DNA of 64,000 nucleotides from Oscheius dolichura (Eukaryota > Nematoda > Chromadorea > Rhabditida > Rhabditidae). Positions 1 to 10,202 of the stretch are shown here, in pieces (position 1 is the stretch's first letter; every line of letters begins with the position of its first letter). A program made the translations under genes and the position numbers. The stretch is taken from assembly GCA_932521035.1 (NCBI GenBank), contig OW051494.1, forward strand, positions 1,660,001 through 1,724,000. Direction: 5' to 3'. The notes under the pieces are model-generated. The model was given only the letters and a program-made list of their open reading frames with translations. It ran no database searches and was not told the origin of the DNA.

Positions 1-18
1 AAATAAGTATATTTCTAG

Positions 19-270
19 ATTTACCTGTTTCTAATCGCCCTGGTCAGTGTGCACTATCTCTTTGACCCGTTCCATCTGCCCCACAATATTGTCCTCATCA
101 CAACCGGCATCTTCTGTGGCGTCCTTACCGTAATCCTAATCGGATGGTGTATCTTTCTCTGTCGTCCAAGTCCCGAAGAAATCATCCATGTTCCAAGGAT
201 CCGGCGCCTAACCGCCGCCAGTATTGAAACGGACCCGGCATTTTTCGTAGGCGGAACTGTTTTACCCTAA
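19..270 (+). CDS. Last exon of a membrane protein (partial)
   Basis: This is the 3' exon of a gene that begins left of the window. It follows a good acceptor (TATTTCTAG, ending at 18) and runs open to TAA at 268-270. The frame has two hydrophobic stretches: a short one at its start (IYLFLIALVSVHYLF) and a clear membrane segment (IVLITTGIFCGVLTVILIGW), followed by a short polar tail. I do not recognise the family. The stop codon overlaps an AATAAA signal at 269-274, and the gene converges on the acid phosphatase ending at 293. The number of missing upstream exons is unknown. Confidence 0.55.
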   Translation: MYLFLIALVSVHYLFDPFHLPHNIVLITTGIFCGVLTVILIGWCIFLCRPSPEEIIHVPRIRRLTAASIETDPAFFVGGTVLP

Positions 271-283
271 TAAATCATTTATT
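269..283. promoter_or_regulatory. Palindromic poly(A) signal shared by two convergent genes
   Basis: AATAAATCATTTATT reads AATAAA on the plus strand (269-274) and again on the minus strand (283-278). The plus-strand stop is at 268-270 and the minus-strand stop at 293-295, so both genes must end their transcripts over the same few bases. The function is inferred from position and motif. Confidence 0.6.
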
Positions 284-292
284 CCTAGTTTT

Positions 293-2715
293 TTAAGAGC
301 AAGTCGTCTTCCCACAGGCCTTCTTCCAGTCGGTGATAGCCTAAAAATGGGGGATTTTAATAGAATTCAACCCTCAGGAAGGAGAGAAGAAAGAGACGAA
401 CCTTGGGAGTCACGTAGTCGACGAAGTCCTTCAATGGAATGAAGCCATCTTTATCTGCTTTTTTATCCAGTTTTGTAGCCAACTTTGACTGAAATTTTAT
501 GATTAATTCCGCTCTAAAATAGCCGCCCAGGAGCAGTTATTCTTGGCGCTCTATTTGAATTTTACTGTGAAATTATCTCAATTTGTATAGGGATACAGTA
601 CCCCAAAAGTAATCGTATGGTGCACCACTGCCCATTCCCTTTTGAATTGAAGAATAAGCTACAGTACCTTGTAAATAACGTGCTTGTCCAGGGGATGAGG
701 GTCATGGTTCAGGAGCCGAACCGAGGGGCTAGGCTTCTGTCTGGAAAATGTAATGTAAAGACTGTTCCAGTAGTCAACACGGGGAATATAATCCATTAAA
801 AAGTGTTGTACCGGTTTTAAGACTGACCTGAACTCAATAACGAAGCCGGCTGATGTCGTCAATTCGTCTTTTATAATTCCCATTTGTTTCATAGCGGAGA
901 GGGTGATTTCCGTATGCTGAAATGTTATTTTTTTTCTTCAACTTTGGTCAATAAAATGACGGATTTTGAGGAAAAACCACCAAAAACAAGAAAAAAGCGG
1001 CCAGAATAGTATGTATAAAACGGTAGCTGGTCCCGGAACGATTGCGCCTCATTAGCCAAGAAATGGATTGCTCCAATCGCTTCAGGACCCTGTACTACTG
1101 ATAACATAGTCACTGGCGGTTCCCCCGGCCTACAGTACCCCCAAAATTCCTCCCATTCCAAAAGAAATCCACTCAAAAAACAACAGAAAAACTCACTGAT
1201 GCGTAGCCAATAACTCTTGGTCCTTTTCCCTTTCCCGCGTCTTCCAGACTCTTCAAAATGTGTGCCAGCCAGACTCCGCTCATCAGCTTTCCACACGGTT
1301 CGTAGTCGGCACAGGCGTTTTGATGAATCTCCGCAAATTCCAGAATCTCCTTCTTCAGCTTCTCTCCCGTGTATCCTTTCAGTCCTTTTGGTTTCGCAAT
1401 CCATTCCGGGTACTTTGCCTTGTACAGATCGATTTCTATCAAATTATCCGCCAAATCTGCTACAATTCCCAGATGTTTGAAGTCCCATTTGGTCTGTGCT
1501 GCCAGGTATTTTATCAGCGGCTCGGATTCCTTAGCCTTCTTCGCCAAGGCGGGCAACTTGTCGTAGGTCACAGGATCCCAGACTTTCTTATTGTTGGGGC
1601 ACTCGTCGTCATCGAGGGCGTACATTCGGACCAACTTGTCATCGATAGTATAGGCTACGGGGCTCCAGTAGTGGAGGCGGTCCTTGTCCCATTCTCCCCA
1701 GTCTTTTGGCTGGTGGAAACCGGCAAGCGCCACCTGAACGCCGTGTATAATGGAATAGATTAAAAGTCCTTTTTTTAAATCTACAGTGGTCATCAGGCAG
1801 ACCATAACCTAACTCTAGCAAAGAGATGTAAAAAGACCAGGGCAAAGGATCCTGGCCGTTTTCGTATCGGAACGAAGCTATGGAATACCGAATTTCTTTC
1901 CGCCTTCCATTTCCCTGAAATGCCGGCGTTCTCCGAAATGTTCACTCTTCAATTTCTCCACAAAAAAACAGTGAGCCCCGCGGGTAACTCCAAAGTTCAG
2001 CGGAACCTGTTGGACACTGAACCCTTATCATCTTTGGTGAAGGGATTATGGCGAATTTCTTTTATTTTTCGGAACAATGGATCAATTCAGAACTCAAAAC
2101 GGCTGACCACGAGACTCAAAAGACTATCGGCCTTGTGAAGACAAAGGAAAGGTGCTTCCGACAGGGTTTGCCCAAGGACCCGTCACTCCCCCCTTCGTTA
2201 AATTGGCTCTCTATAGGTTTCAGAGGTTCATAGTACAAAAAGTTGTGGTGGGAAGGTAACAATCGGTTTGGTGTCATCTTTTGATAGCTTCAACCATTTT
2301 CTTCCCTTGTGAAACTGACCTGGAGTGTCATCTGTGCCCTTGGAGCCGAGCTGGCGTAGTATTTCACCTCCGAACCGTTATAATTCGTCCCAACCATGTC
2401 ACCAACAAAGGTCCGCAGCTCTTTTCCCAATCCATAGCCTTGCTTCTTCCCCCACTGAAGGTTTCAGCTCATTTTAAAGAGATAAACCCACAGAGGTCAG
2501 CTCATTATTCCCCTCGTAACCCCAAGTTCTGGGATTTTCTTCCAAAAACTTCTCCGGATGTCGATTTCCATGTCTAGATTGAGTTTGGTTGATAAAAAGA
2601 GGAAGTACCTGGTTCCCCAAAGGACTAAAACGGTGTTCTTGTCCCGTTTCACAGAAGACGAAGGCAAGCTGTGGGCAGCAAAGGTCTCGGCTAATAGAAA
2701 AAGGAGAAGAAACAT
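293..2715 (-). CDS. Secreted histidine acid phosphatase (paralogue 1)
   Basis: Eight exons join in phase: 2715-2609, 2573-2492, 2454-2320, 1733-1197, 916-828, 740-668, 488-402 and 340-293, giving about 385 aa. The protein hydrolyses phosphomonoesters through a phospho-histidine intermediate. The nucleophile motif is RHGNRHPE, whose Arg codon is split by intron 1. The proton-donor region is NHDPHPLDKH. The N-terminus (MFLLLFLLAETFAA) is a signal peptide, so the product is probably secreted or lysosomal. The start at 2715 was chosen because the hydrophobic core begins there; the frame is open upstream to an earlier Met at 2790. Exon borders match those of the plus-strand paralogue at 13344-16266. 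Intron 1 is only 35 nt. The exact substrate is unknown. Confidence 0.88.
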
Positions 2716-3182
2716 GAAGAAAGAGAGAGAGAGAGACCAAGGACGAGGCTGACGAGCCTTATGTAGCCGATTGATAAGCAGAAAAAGCAAATAAAAGCAA
2801 GGTCATCGAGACACGGTTCCTGGTTAGCAATTCGCTCTCACGTCCACTCCCGCTTTTTGAGGGGAAAGTGATCTTTGAGAGTTGGGAGAAAATCAATCGG
2901 GAACCGGGGAAATGCTCACAAATGGAAGAAGTACTAGGACTGGAACTGTAAATAGGGAACTGTTAGGGTTCAAAACGATGAAAAAGGGGGGGGGGGGCAA
3001 AGAGACCGAGCGGCAATTTTATGGACAGAGGTGCAGTAGAAAGCACCGAGCTGCAGTCTGGGGCGAATAATTGTCCCCTACCATTCAAATTCCTGTTTCT
3101 TCTGTTAGAAATTAAAAATATAGAAATTAGAGAGGATTTATTACAACAGTATTAATACAATTCCCAGTGATAATGCTGATTT
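2716..3182. other. Intergenic, upstream of acid phosphatase
   Basis: No coding exon is supported here. It holds the likely promoter of the minus-strand acid phosphatase, a GA-rich stretch (about 2700-2745, overlapping its start) and a run of 12 G at 2986-2997. Its right end is the 3' flank of the coiled-coil gene. Confidence 0.5.
2986..2997 (+). repeat. Poly-G tract (12 G)
   Basis: An uninterrupted run of 12 G after five A, between genes. The two longer tracts in this window are at 16825-16850 and 18907-18926. Confidence 0.9.
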
Positions 3183-6100
3183 TTATGCGCCTGGAGCCAT
3201 TTCGATGGGAGCCGGGAATTCTGTCCTTTGTTTACGGCCTTTTATGGTATTTAGAATGATGTTGTTGTTAGCGTCGGGTGGAAGGCTCAATGCCGTCTAA
3301 ATATAGGCCATTATTTTGAATAAAAACGTCTTAAAATACCTTCAATGATGGCTGTTCTTTTGCACCTATCCAGGAGCTATTCAGCTGACTGTAAGCATTG
3401 TTCAGGCTCTCGATGATAGCACTAATTTTATAAAAAGTATTCTATATTTGAATTGTTACAGTACCTGTCCGGGGTGAAGCCGGCGCCGTTAGCTTCCTTC
3501 TTCATTTCAATGACTTTTTCCAGATTCTTTTTGGCTCTTTGGACACAGCTGTTAATCTGTAAAGGTCGGAATACAGTTAATTCCGAGCAGGACTAAAAAA
3601 TGCCGGTAAACTGACCTCGGTGAACGAGTCGCTTAGATTCAACAAGAAGCCCCGATACTTATTCAGGTCGTCCCTGTTTCTTGACAATCTACCATCATAA
3701 TATTGTGTAATCACAGTATCTTTCACTTACAGTAAGCTTTGCGATTTCAATTTATCTGTTTTCAATCCAAGCGTCTGTTTGTAGGACTCCTGGGCCACTA
3801 GCTCGTTCCTTGCGGTGTTTAACATATCTTAAAACCTTTAACGTTACTGCCAAAGGACTTAGGAGCTACTGTAAACGTAAAGGTGCCCCAAAAAACGTTG
3901 AATTACGGTAGGTGGCAAAGAATCTGCTCTAAACAATCTACCGTACCCTGTTGCTGTCGCAGAGCTCCTTGTTGTTGGTTCAGTAGTTCCCGTCGCTGAT
4001 TTACTTCTCTTTTAGAAGCCTGTAAAAGCCTACAGTAATCTATATCGTTTATTGGGCTCGGCACTCGATAGTCCGCTCCCCTGCACCCGTAAAGTCTCTG
4101 CAAGACAAAGATATAAAGGCGACAGAGTTTTGTAACTGTTTTGAATAAAGATGATCCTCCTTTACGGGGCAGGAGATTGGATTATTGAGGACCGAGCCGT
4201 TCCCCTTGAGGAAAATGCCCTCTCTTTATTTTTCCGCTTTCTCGCCTGTAACTGTTGATGAATGATGATAGCTCCAACTCCCAATGTCAGGATTCCCACC
4301 AAGAACTTCCTTCTTCTCTTTCTGGCTACTGCTCGTTCCGCGTTTCGAACTTCTTCCTGTTTACGAGCTACTTCAGCGCGAGTCTGAAAGCAAGAGGGGT
4401 CATTTTGTTCATAATTTTCTGCTGATTACGAATATCTACTTTTTAAAATGCCAAAATGTCAAAAACGCGAAGAAAAGGCATGCAAAACATGAAACGTCTT
4501 TGTCCAGCCCGATGTTTACGCGCGTCTTTTGGCGCGCTACAGTAACCCATAAAACATTGAATTACCGCTTGAATGGCCGCTTCCGTGGTTTTCACTTCCT
4601 CCTGTCGATTTTTTATAGTAATATTCAATTCTTGAATCTTCTGATCAGTCTGGTCCCTGAATTCCTGCCCTCTGCCGATGACCTCGTGGTTTTCCTGGAT
4701 AGTTTTCGTGATTTTCGTCTCCTAAAATATTACCCTCCTTATTTTTTACCCTTTCCCTACATTTTCCTCAATTTTCTTCAAGTTTTCGCCAATTTGTGTA
4801 ATGCCTTTTTCAATGTTTCCTAGCGTCGTCAGTTCTTCTTCTGGCACCCGGACAGCCGGATGCTTTTCAAAGTCAGCGATTAGCTTGTCAATATTGCTGG
4901 CAATCTGAATATTTCAAAAAAATTAGAATAAGTTTAAAGAAGATAAACTTGGTGCTGATCTTTTGCGACTCCAACAACTCCATCTGATATTGGCTGCTGG
5001 AAAGAGAGGACAGTATTGGTGTCTTTTAAAAGTTGATCGTAGCGCTGGTTGAACGCCACTTGTACGTACTGAAAATGGATTAGTAACAATAAAAATAACG
5101 AAATTTTAGTCTCTCTAAAATTCGGCCAGGGTTTGGTAATTTGGAAAGCCTAGAACCGAAAAATTGGATGGTGTTAGGCCCAAATGGCTCGGTCCGTTAG
5201 ATAGTCCGATCCCCTGCATCCGTAAAGTCTCGGCAAGGCAAAAAGTATAAAAGCGTCACAGTTTTGTAACAGTTTTGAATAAAGATAATCCTCCTGCCGA
5301 GATTTTACGGGTGCAGGGGATTGGACCACCGAGAACCGAGCCGCCCAAGTCAGGGTACCCGCCTTGGCAATAAGGAACCCACCGTCATGGCTGCTTTTGA
5401 AGAAGTCTACGTCAACCTTCTGTACCTAGAAACATTGAAATTAAAACATGGTGCTGGATTACGGTATGTAGTAAAAAGGAATAGACCTTTACACTGAAAG
5501 CTACAGTATACCACGACTATTATTAAAACTTGAATGTCTTAAAATATACAGAGAAAGGCAGTCAAAAAGTTAACCCTAGTGGGCCACACCGTCAATTGTC
5601 TACTGTAATCTGGGGCATAGCAGCCTTGAATTTGTCATGGAATTGGACCAGCTGCTGGTAGGCAACTTTGGCGGATTCCTTGATCTTTTCCTCGATGAAG
5701 TCATTCGATTCCATCGCCAATTTCTCATTCCTTTCGTACATTTGGCTCAGTGCCGTCTGAATAAATCTTCCATTTGTCGATAAAGGGGGAGCCACCTGTC
5801 CTTGTTCCCGTGTCAGGGCCAGCTTCCCGGCTGCGTCGTCAATCAGTGGGGTGACGAATTTCTTCGATGTCTGACTGTAGATACCGGCAGTGCGGCCGAC
5901 GCTGAGAGCGGTGGCGACGACTTTGAAGCCTTCCATGATCATGGCTCCCCGAACCAGAGGGCTGTCTTCGTGGTAGCCGCTCTATAAAAGGAGATTTCCA
6001 TTTTTTTTTGGTAGGAATTTGAAATTTGGAGCCCAGGCCCCCAAAAGATGCGTCCAAAAATGGTTCTGCTCTGATTTTTTCAATTTCTTGGCGGGAGTGT

Positions 6101-8382
6101 AGGGTCTTTGTGTCCGTATATGGGTCATTTCTTAGCCGATTTCAAAATTTCAAAGCCCTAGTTGGAGAGCACGCCAAGGCGATTCTAATGAACCCAGTAA
6201 CATCTCAACCAGAAAAAAACTGTAGCCCCAGAAACTTTGACAGAGGGACCAATGTTACGTAAGCCCCAAAAATCGGTTTTGAAATCTAGTCCATTTTCTG
6301 GTCCCGCAGCGACAGTACCTGAACAATTTCATCGAATCTTTTCAAACTCTTCGCCAGTGGATTCTTGATCATTGTCTCCATAGTCACGAAGAAATCTTGC
6401 AATATTCTCCACTGTTTGGTGACGTCTCCCAGTAGTTGAATAGCTTGTTGTAGATATTTGATGATCTCCGATAGTTCCACTTTTTCCGTATTCAATCTCG
6501 ACAATGCCACGCCTATATCGGCCAATATCTTGCGCTTAGCAGCGCCTATTTGAAAATACTCCAATTGAAGGGCCCGAGTGTGGAGAAGGACCTCCTTATT
6601 CATCTCGGCTGCATGCTAAAGTTATCTCCATTTTGAAAATAAATAAGATTGAATGTACCGCAAGGGCTCCACGAGCGCTGGGCTTGAAGCATGACTGTGG
6701 TGGAGGGGCTGCTCCGCCGCCTGTCTCTTCACCGGATTGTTTCATAGCCGACTGGAACCCGGCTCCGATACACTGTACGCCATCTTCTCTTCCATTCTGA
6801 AAAAATCCCCCCATTTTATTTATAGAAATAGGGCAGGGGCCTACCATTCCAAAGAGTCCACCTGCAATAGATTTCATACTACTGAGAGCATCATTGAACG
6901 ATGCTCCCAACTGCTTCCAGAAGCTCTTCATGTCCTTGACGGATTTCTAGAAGAGAGAAAAATTAATTGGCTACCGTAATATCTGGCTACTAATTTTTGA
7001 CAGAATACTGTAGAGGAACCAGGTCCGGGCCAGTAAGGCGCCCTTTCGGGGGTAGCGCGCCGTCTTTGCGCTTTTTCAGTGCAATAGTTCCAATATACCA
7101 ACTACAGTAGGACAAAGATTATAAACCTAATGCACTGAAAAAGCGCAAAGCTGATCCGCTTCCCCCGAAAATGCGCCTTACTGGTCCTTGGGCCTCCGGT
7201 AACTCACTCTATAGTCCTCCTCAGCTTTATCCGCCTTTTGTTTCAGCTCAGCGATGGCTTGCTCCGTTCTAAACACAAAATTCTAATACAGGAATTAGAA
7301 AGCGTACATTTTCCGTTCTTCTTCAGCATCTTTCTTTCGCTGTTCGTATTCTTCCGCGTCTTTTGTCGCATTTTCTAGCAAGTGGGTTTTGAAGCCCTGG
7401 GTAGCTATGGTCACTTGTCCCATCTCTTCCAGCAGCTCCAGAGTGTCGTCAAATCGGCTGCGAACCTTTTCCGCCTCTTCTGAACAGATACGAGCAATGT
7501 CACCGAGACTTCGAAGATTCAAATCTATCATGAATCGGGAGCCTTTGTCCTTCGGCTGAAAAAAGAACGGGTAAAATTGGTTCAACAAGCGGAAAAATCG
7601 GCTCACTCACCCGAAAATGAAGACAAAAAGGCTACAGCCCGTTTCTAACCCCAAGGGCAGGCCGTTGTGGGACCTTTCGTCTATGGTTTCCTGATTTTCT
7701 GTAACGGAATGGAAAGGCAGAAGCATTTTGATCTCAAAATTGTTAAAAGGTCTCAAAACGCCTGGTCCTAGTGGTGGAAATGGGTGAAATCCCGTTTCAA
7801 TGGACATTCCCAAAATTTCAAACTGTATTACACTTTTCCCCCCTTTATTATGGACGGTTACTGTAAATAAAGCCCAATTTTTCCATGTAGCTCTTACAAC
7901 GAAGACGCCTCTCGCCTTTTAACATCCGTTGAAAACGGATCACAAAAAGTAGGTAGATGTCTTTTTGCTTTCAGCCCGTTGTTTACGGTACCTTGGTATA
8001 TGCGTCAACCATCGATGTCAGCGTATTGGGCACATCATCCAGGTTAATTTTAATCTTGAACATGGACTGGTCAGCCACTCGGAATGAGCCAGACATGCTG
8101 GCAGCCACCTGGTAGAGAGAGGCCTTGAACGATCTGGAAAACAATGGTTAAATTCGGAAATTTAAAGAGGTGTCGCTACCTAGGGGTTTTTAGAAGCTGT
8201 ATCTTATTCATCGTGTAGTTATTCTCCAGGGAGGTGTCCTTCACAACGGAAGCTAGCAGGACGAGTCCGTGGAGGAAGATAGCCGCCTGTGGAGCAGATG
8301 TCAGGACACTGATATTGACCGTCGGGGTCTGGAGCATCGAGAGCGCATTTTCGAAGTTTGACTGGTACAACTCGAGGGCCAT
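3183..8382 (-). CDS. Large helical/coiled-coil protein, family not recognised
   Basis: About 20 exons can be chained in phase: 8382-8180, 8133-7992, 7555-7308, 7268-7208, 6946-6845, 6796-6659, 6615-6319, 5981-5796, 5756-5604, a small uncertain exon starting at 5425, 5068-4949, 4904-4761, 4721-4566, 4383-4246, 4019-3947, 3827-3731, 3688-3616, 3556-3465, 3421-3340 and 3296-3183 (stop). The product is roughly 870 aa. Most of it is charged, Leu/Gln/Lys-rich helix with coiled-coil character (for example around 7555-7308 and 4904-4566). One hydrophobic helix preceded by a basic cluster (RRRKFLVGILTLGVGAIII, exon 4383-4246) could span a membrane. There is no signal peptide. The exon ending at 4246 needs a GC donor to stay in frame. 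Introns hold two MITE copies, a dispersed repeat and an inverted repeat. No function is assigned. Confidence 0.72.
4055..4198 (-). mobile_element. MITE family A, copy 1 (right arm damaged)
   Basis: Inverted-repeat ends reading GGCTCGG and CCGAGCC enclose the family core: GCACCCGTAAAGTCTCTGCA at left, then the interior AAAGATATAAAGGCGACA. The right arm has lost the TGCCGAGAC segment. It lies in an intron of the coiled-coil gene. Strand here means interior orientation, with minus having TAAAGGCG on the plus strand. Confidence 0.75.
5186..5342 (-). mobile_element. MITE family A, copy 2
   Basis: Full-length copy of about 157 bp running from GGCTCGGTCC to GAACCGAGCC, with both hairpin arms and the typical interior. 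It lies in an intron of the coiled-coil gene. Confidence 0.85.
6091..6247 (+). repeat. Dispersed intronic repeat, copy 1
   Basis: It shares long stretches with 55703-55860 (GTGTCCGTAT, CCATTTCTT-like, GATTTCAAA, TTGGAGAGCACG, CTTTGACAGA), in the same orientation. A more diverged inverted copy is at about 20770-20945. No coding potential. It lies in an intron of the coiled-coil gene. Confidence 0.7.
7022..7192. repeat. Inverted-repeat element
   Basis: The left arm GGCCAGTAAGGCGC is mirrored by GCGCCTTACTGGTCC at the right end. Inner arms also pair (TTTGCGCTTTTTCAGTGC with GCACTGAAAAAGCGCAAAG). It lies in an intron of the coiled-coil gene. A related half-arm, CAGTAAGGCGCATTATTGGG, occurs near 61160 in the IFT139 gene. 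Confidence 0.7.
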
Positions 8383-9281
8383 GGCTTAAATACAGGCAGT
8401 TGTTATGTGAGGGAAGACTGGGGGGAAACAGTAATGACCGGAGGGAGGCGGTTATCAGGGGGTAGTGGTCACTCCCTTTTATAGCGGTCGGTGACGACAG
8501 TTGATTCAATACAACTGCCCCCGACTATGTCACACACTGACAAAAAACAGTATTGTATGGATGTAGCTTCGTAGATGAAGTATATACATTTGTTCATATG
8601 GATTGTCAGGCACTGAACAATTCGGGAATTTGCCCAGATTTCCATCTGAATTTTTGAAGACGGGGAAGTTAGAAGATAAGGCAGCGGTTCCGGACGTTCT
8701 CCTTTCATTCTGCTAGAGGAAAACTGGTCTTTAAAAAGCTAGAAATCAATCTGAAACGAGAAAACTGATCACAATGGGAAAATTAGACCTTAAACTGTAA
8801 ATATGAAGTCATTTTGCCCGGGGGTTCGAAGTTTTTAGGGTTCAAGGCGGTCAAAAAGGGGCAAAATCGAAGGCTAGAGAATTTTGGCATCTTTCTGTTC
8901 GTCTTGAAGTGAATTTTCTACTGCATTCAGTTCTCAAAACCCAGGATTATTCTATATTCTGTTTAGGGCCCAAAGAGCCGAATTTTCAATCTTCTCTTGG
9001 CTTAATTTGGGTTAAAATAGACGAGAATTGTAGTCCACCCGGTTCTCCTGGGTATTTTTATGAATTGGAGTGATTCTGAAGGGAATTTATTGTCTCCAGG
9101 GCAATTAGAAGAGCCCATGAAGGGGCCAAGAACAGGTCCGGTAGAAACCCCCGCCCTTTATCTGTTCAAAAACTCATTTTTCTTGTTAAAAAGTAAAAAA
9201 GAAGCGGCTGCTCAATCTATCTTTATTCTTATCGTTTACAGGAGTAGTTTCTTCTCGTCGTCGTCGTCGTCCCCTTCGACT
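8383..9281. other. Intergenic, no gene seen
   Basis: No exon with good borders was found. The left part is presumably the promoter of the coiled-coil gene and the right part the 3' flank of the minus-strand gene ending at 9282. A TCG trinucleotide run lies near 9255-9272. Confidence 0.45.
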
Positions 9282-9725
9282 TCACCAACACATATCATAG
9301 CAGTCTCCACCGTATCCATAGTCATAGCAACCTCCTCCATATCCATAATCGCAGCATCCACCGTAGCCGTAGCCCATTCCGTAACCCCCGCCATAAATCG
9401 GTGGAGCTGCTACTACTATCGGGGGCGGAGGAGCAGCAACCATTATCGGCTGCGGGGCAGCCATTACAACTTGTGGCTGCTGCTGGACTACGATCGGCTG
9501 CTGCTGCTGGTGGACTACAGGAGCCGGTGCCTGTTGAACTGGCTGAGGACGTGGCTGTTGAACTGGAGCAGGCTGTGGTGGCGGCGAAGGAGGAGGAGGC
9601 GCTGACGGGGCAGGAGCCTGTTGTTGTGGAACTGGCTGAGAAGGGTACTGCTGCTGCTGGGGTGATGAAGCAGCCACTGCTTGCTGCTGCTGTTTCGGCT
9701 GTTTTTTGGAACAACAACCGCCCAT
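9282..9725 (-). CDS. Small lipid-anchored Pro/Gln-rich protein
   Basis: A single exon of 147 aa. It begins MGGCCSKK. Gly2 followed by a Cys pair and Lys is a typical dual N-myristoylation/palmitoylation signal, so the product probably sits on the inner face of a membrane. The middle (about residues 10-95) is Gln/Pro/Ala-rich low complexity with repeats such as VVAAPP. The C-terminus (about 100-147) repeats Gly-Tyr-Cys units such as YGYGGCCDYGYGG. The middle resembles the tail of the minus-strand gene at 54983-55482. Because the sequence is so repetitive, homology claims are weak. Plus-strand open frames over the same bases are shadows of the repeats. Confidence 0.75.
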   Translation of the reverse strand: MGGCCSKKQPKQQQQAVAASSPQQQQYPSQPVPQQQAPAPSAPPPPSPPPQPAPVQQPRPQPVQQAPAPVVHQQQQPIVVQQQPQVVMAAPQPIMVAAPPPPIVVAAPPIYGGGYGMGYGYGGCCDYGYGGGCYDYGYGGDCYDMCW

Positions 9726-10202
9726 TGGGAAATTAGTGAAGGTAGTAAAGGAGGCAGGGGGATTAGACGGAAACTAGCGCGCCTAATAGCGGCGAGCGCG
9801 AGCTGCACCCGTAACATCTCGGCAGCAGCACGGCTTGACTTGTTGCGCCCGCAACGCTCAAATCAGCTTTGCGCAGAGGCGATAACGTGACCCGTGAAGC
9901 TTTGCTGAGGTGCGTTTATTGCTGGTTGAAAACTTTTCCCAATTACCCGCACTTCCCCCTGAAACATGGGTGGAAGATGCAATTTTTGGAAGCCCCCAGG
10001 GGGCAACAAGAGCACTCTTGAGTTTTCTCATCTCCGAGAATGAGTTCCTCTCCCCAATATCCGTTCACCTGGTCGTATGCCTCTCTCCTTTCCCGTGTCC
10101 CTGCCTTTTTATGGCACCCAAACAGGTCGTCCTTTAGTATTATTGCCCTCTCGCTCGCGTGGTCACCTTCTCCCCTATTCCTTTCCTGGCTAAAGACTAA
10201 AA
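9726..10202. other. Short divergent intergenic region
   Basis: It separates the start of the minus-strand lipid-anchored gene (9725) from the start of the plus-strand imidazolonepropionase (10203), so promoters of both must lie here. No clear single motif was recognised. Confidence 0.4.

Noticed and set aside
7607-7813. Open frame on the minus strand (MSIETGFHPF...) inside the coiled-coil gene
   Set aside because: Joining it to the next exon breaks the frame, while exon 8133-7992 joins 7555-7308 directly at phase 0. It is best read as intron.
9060-9605. Plus-strand Ser/Arg-rich open frame
   Set aside because: It overlaps the Gln/Pro-rich minus-strand gene at 9282-9725. The composition is the complement of that gene's repeats.
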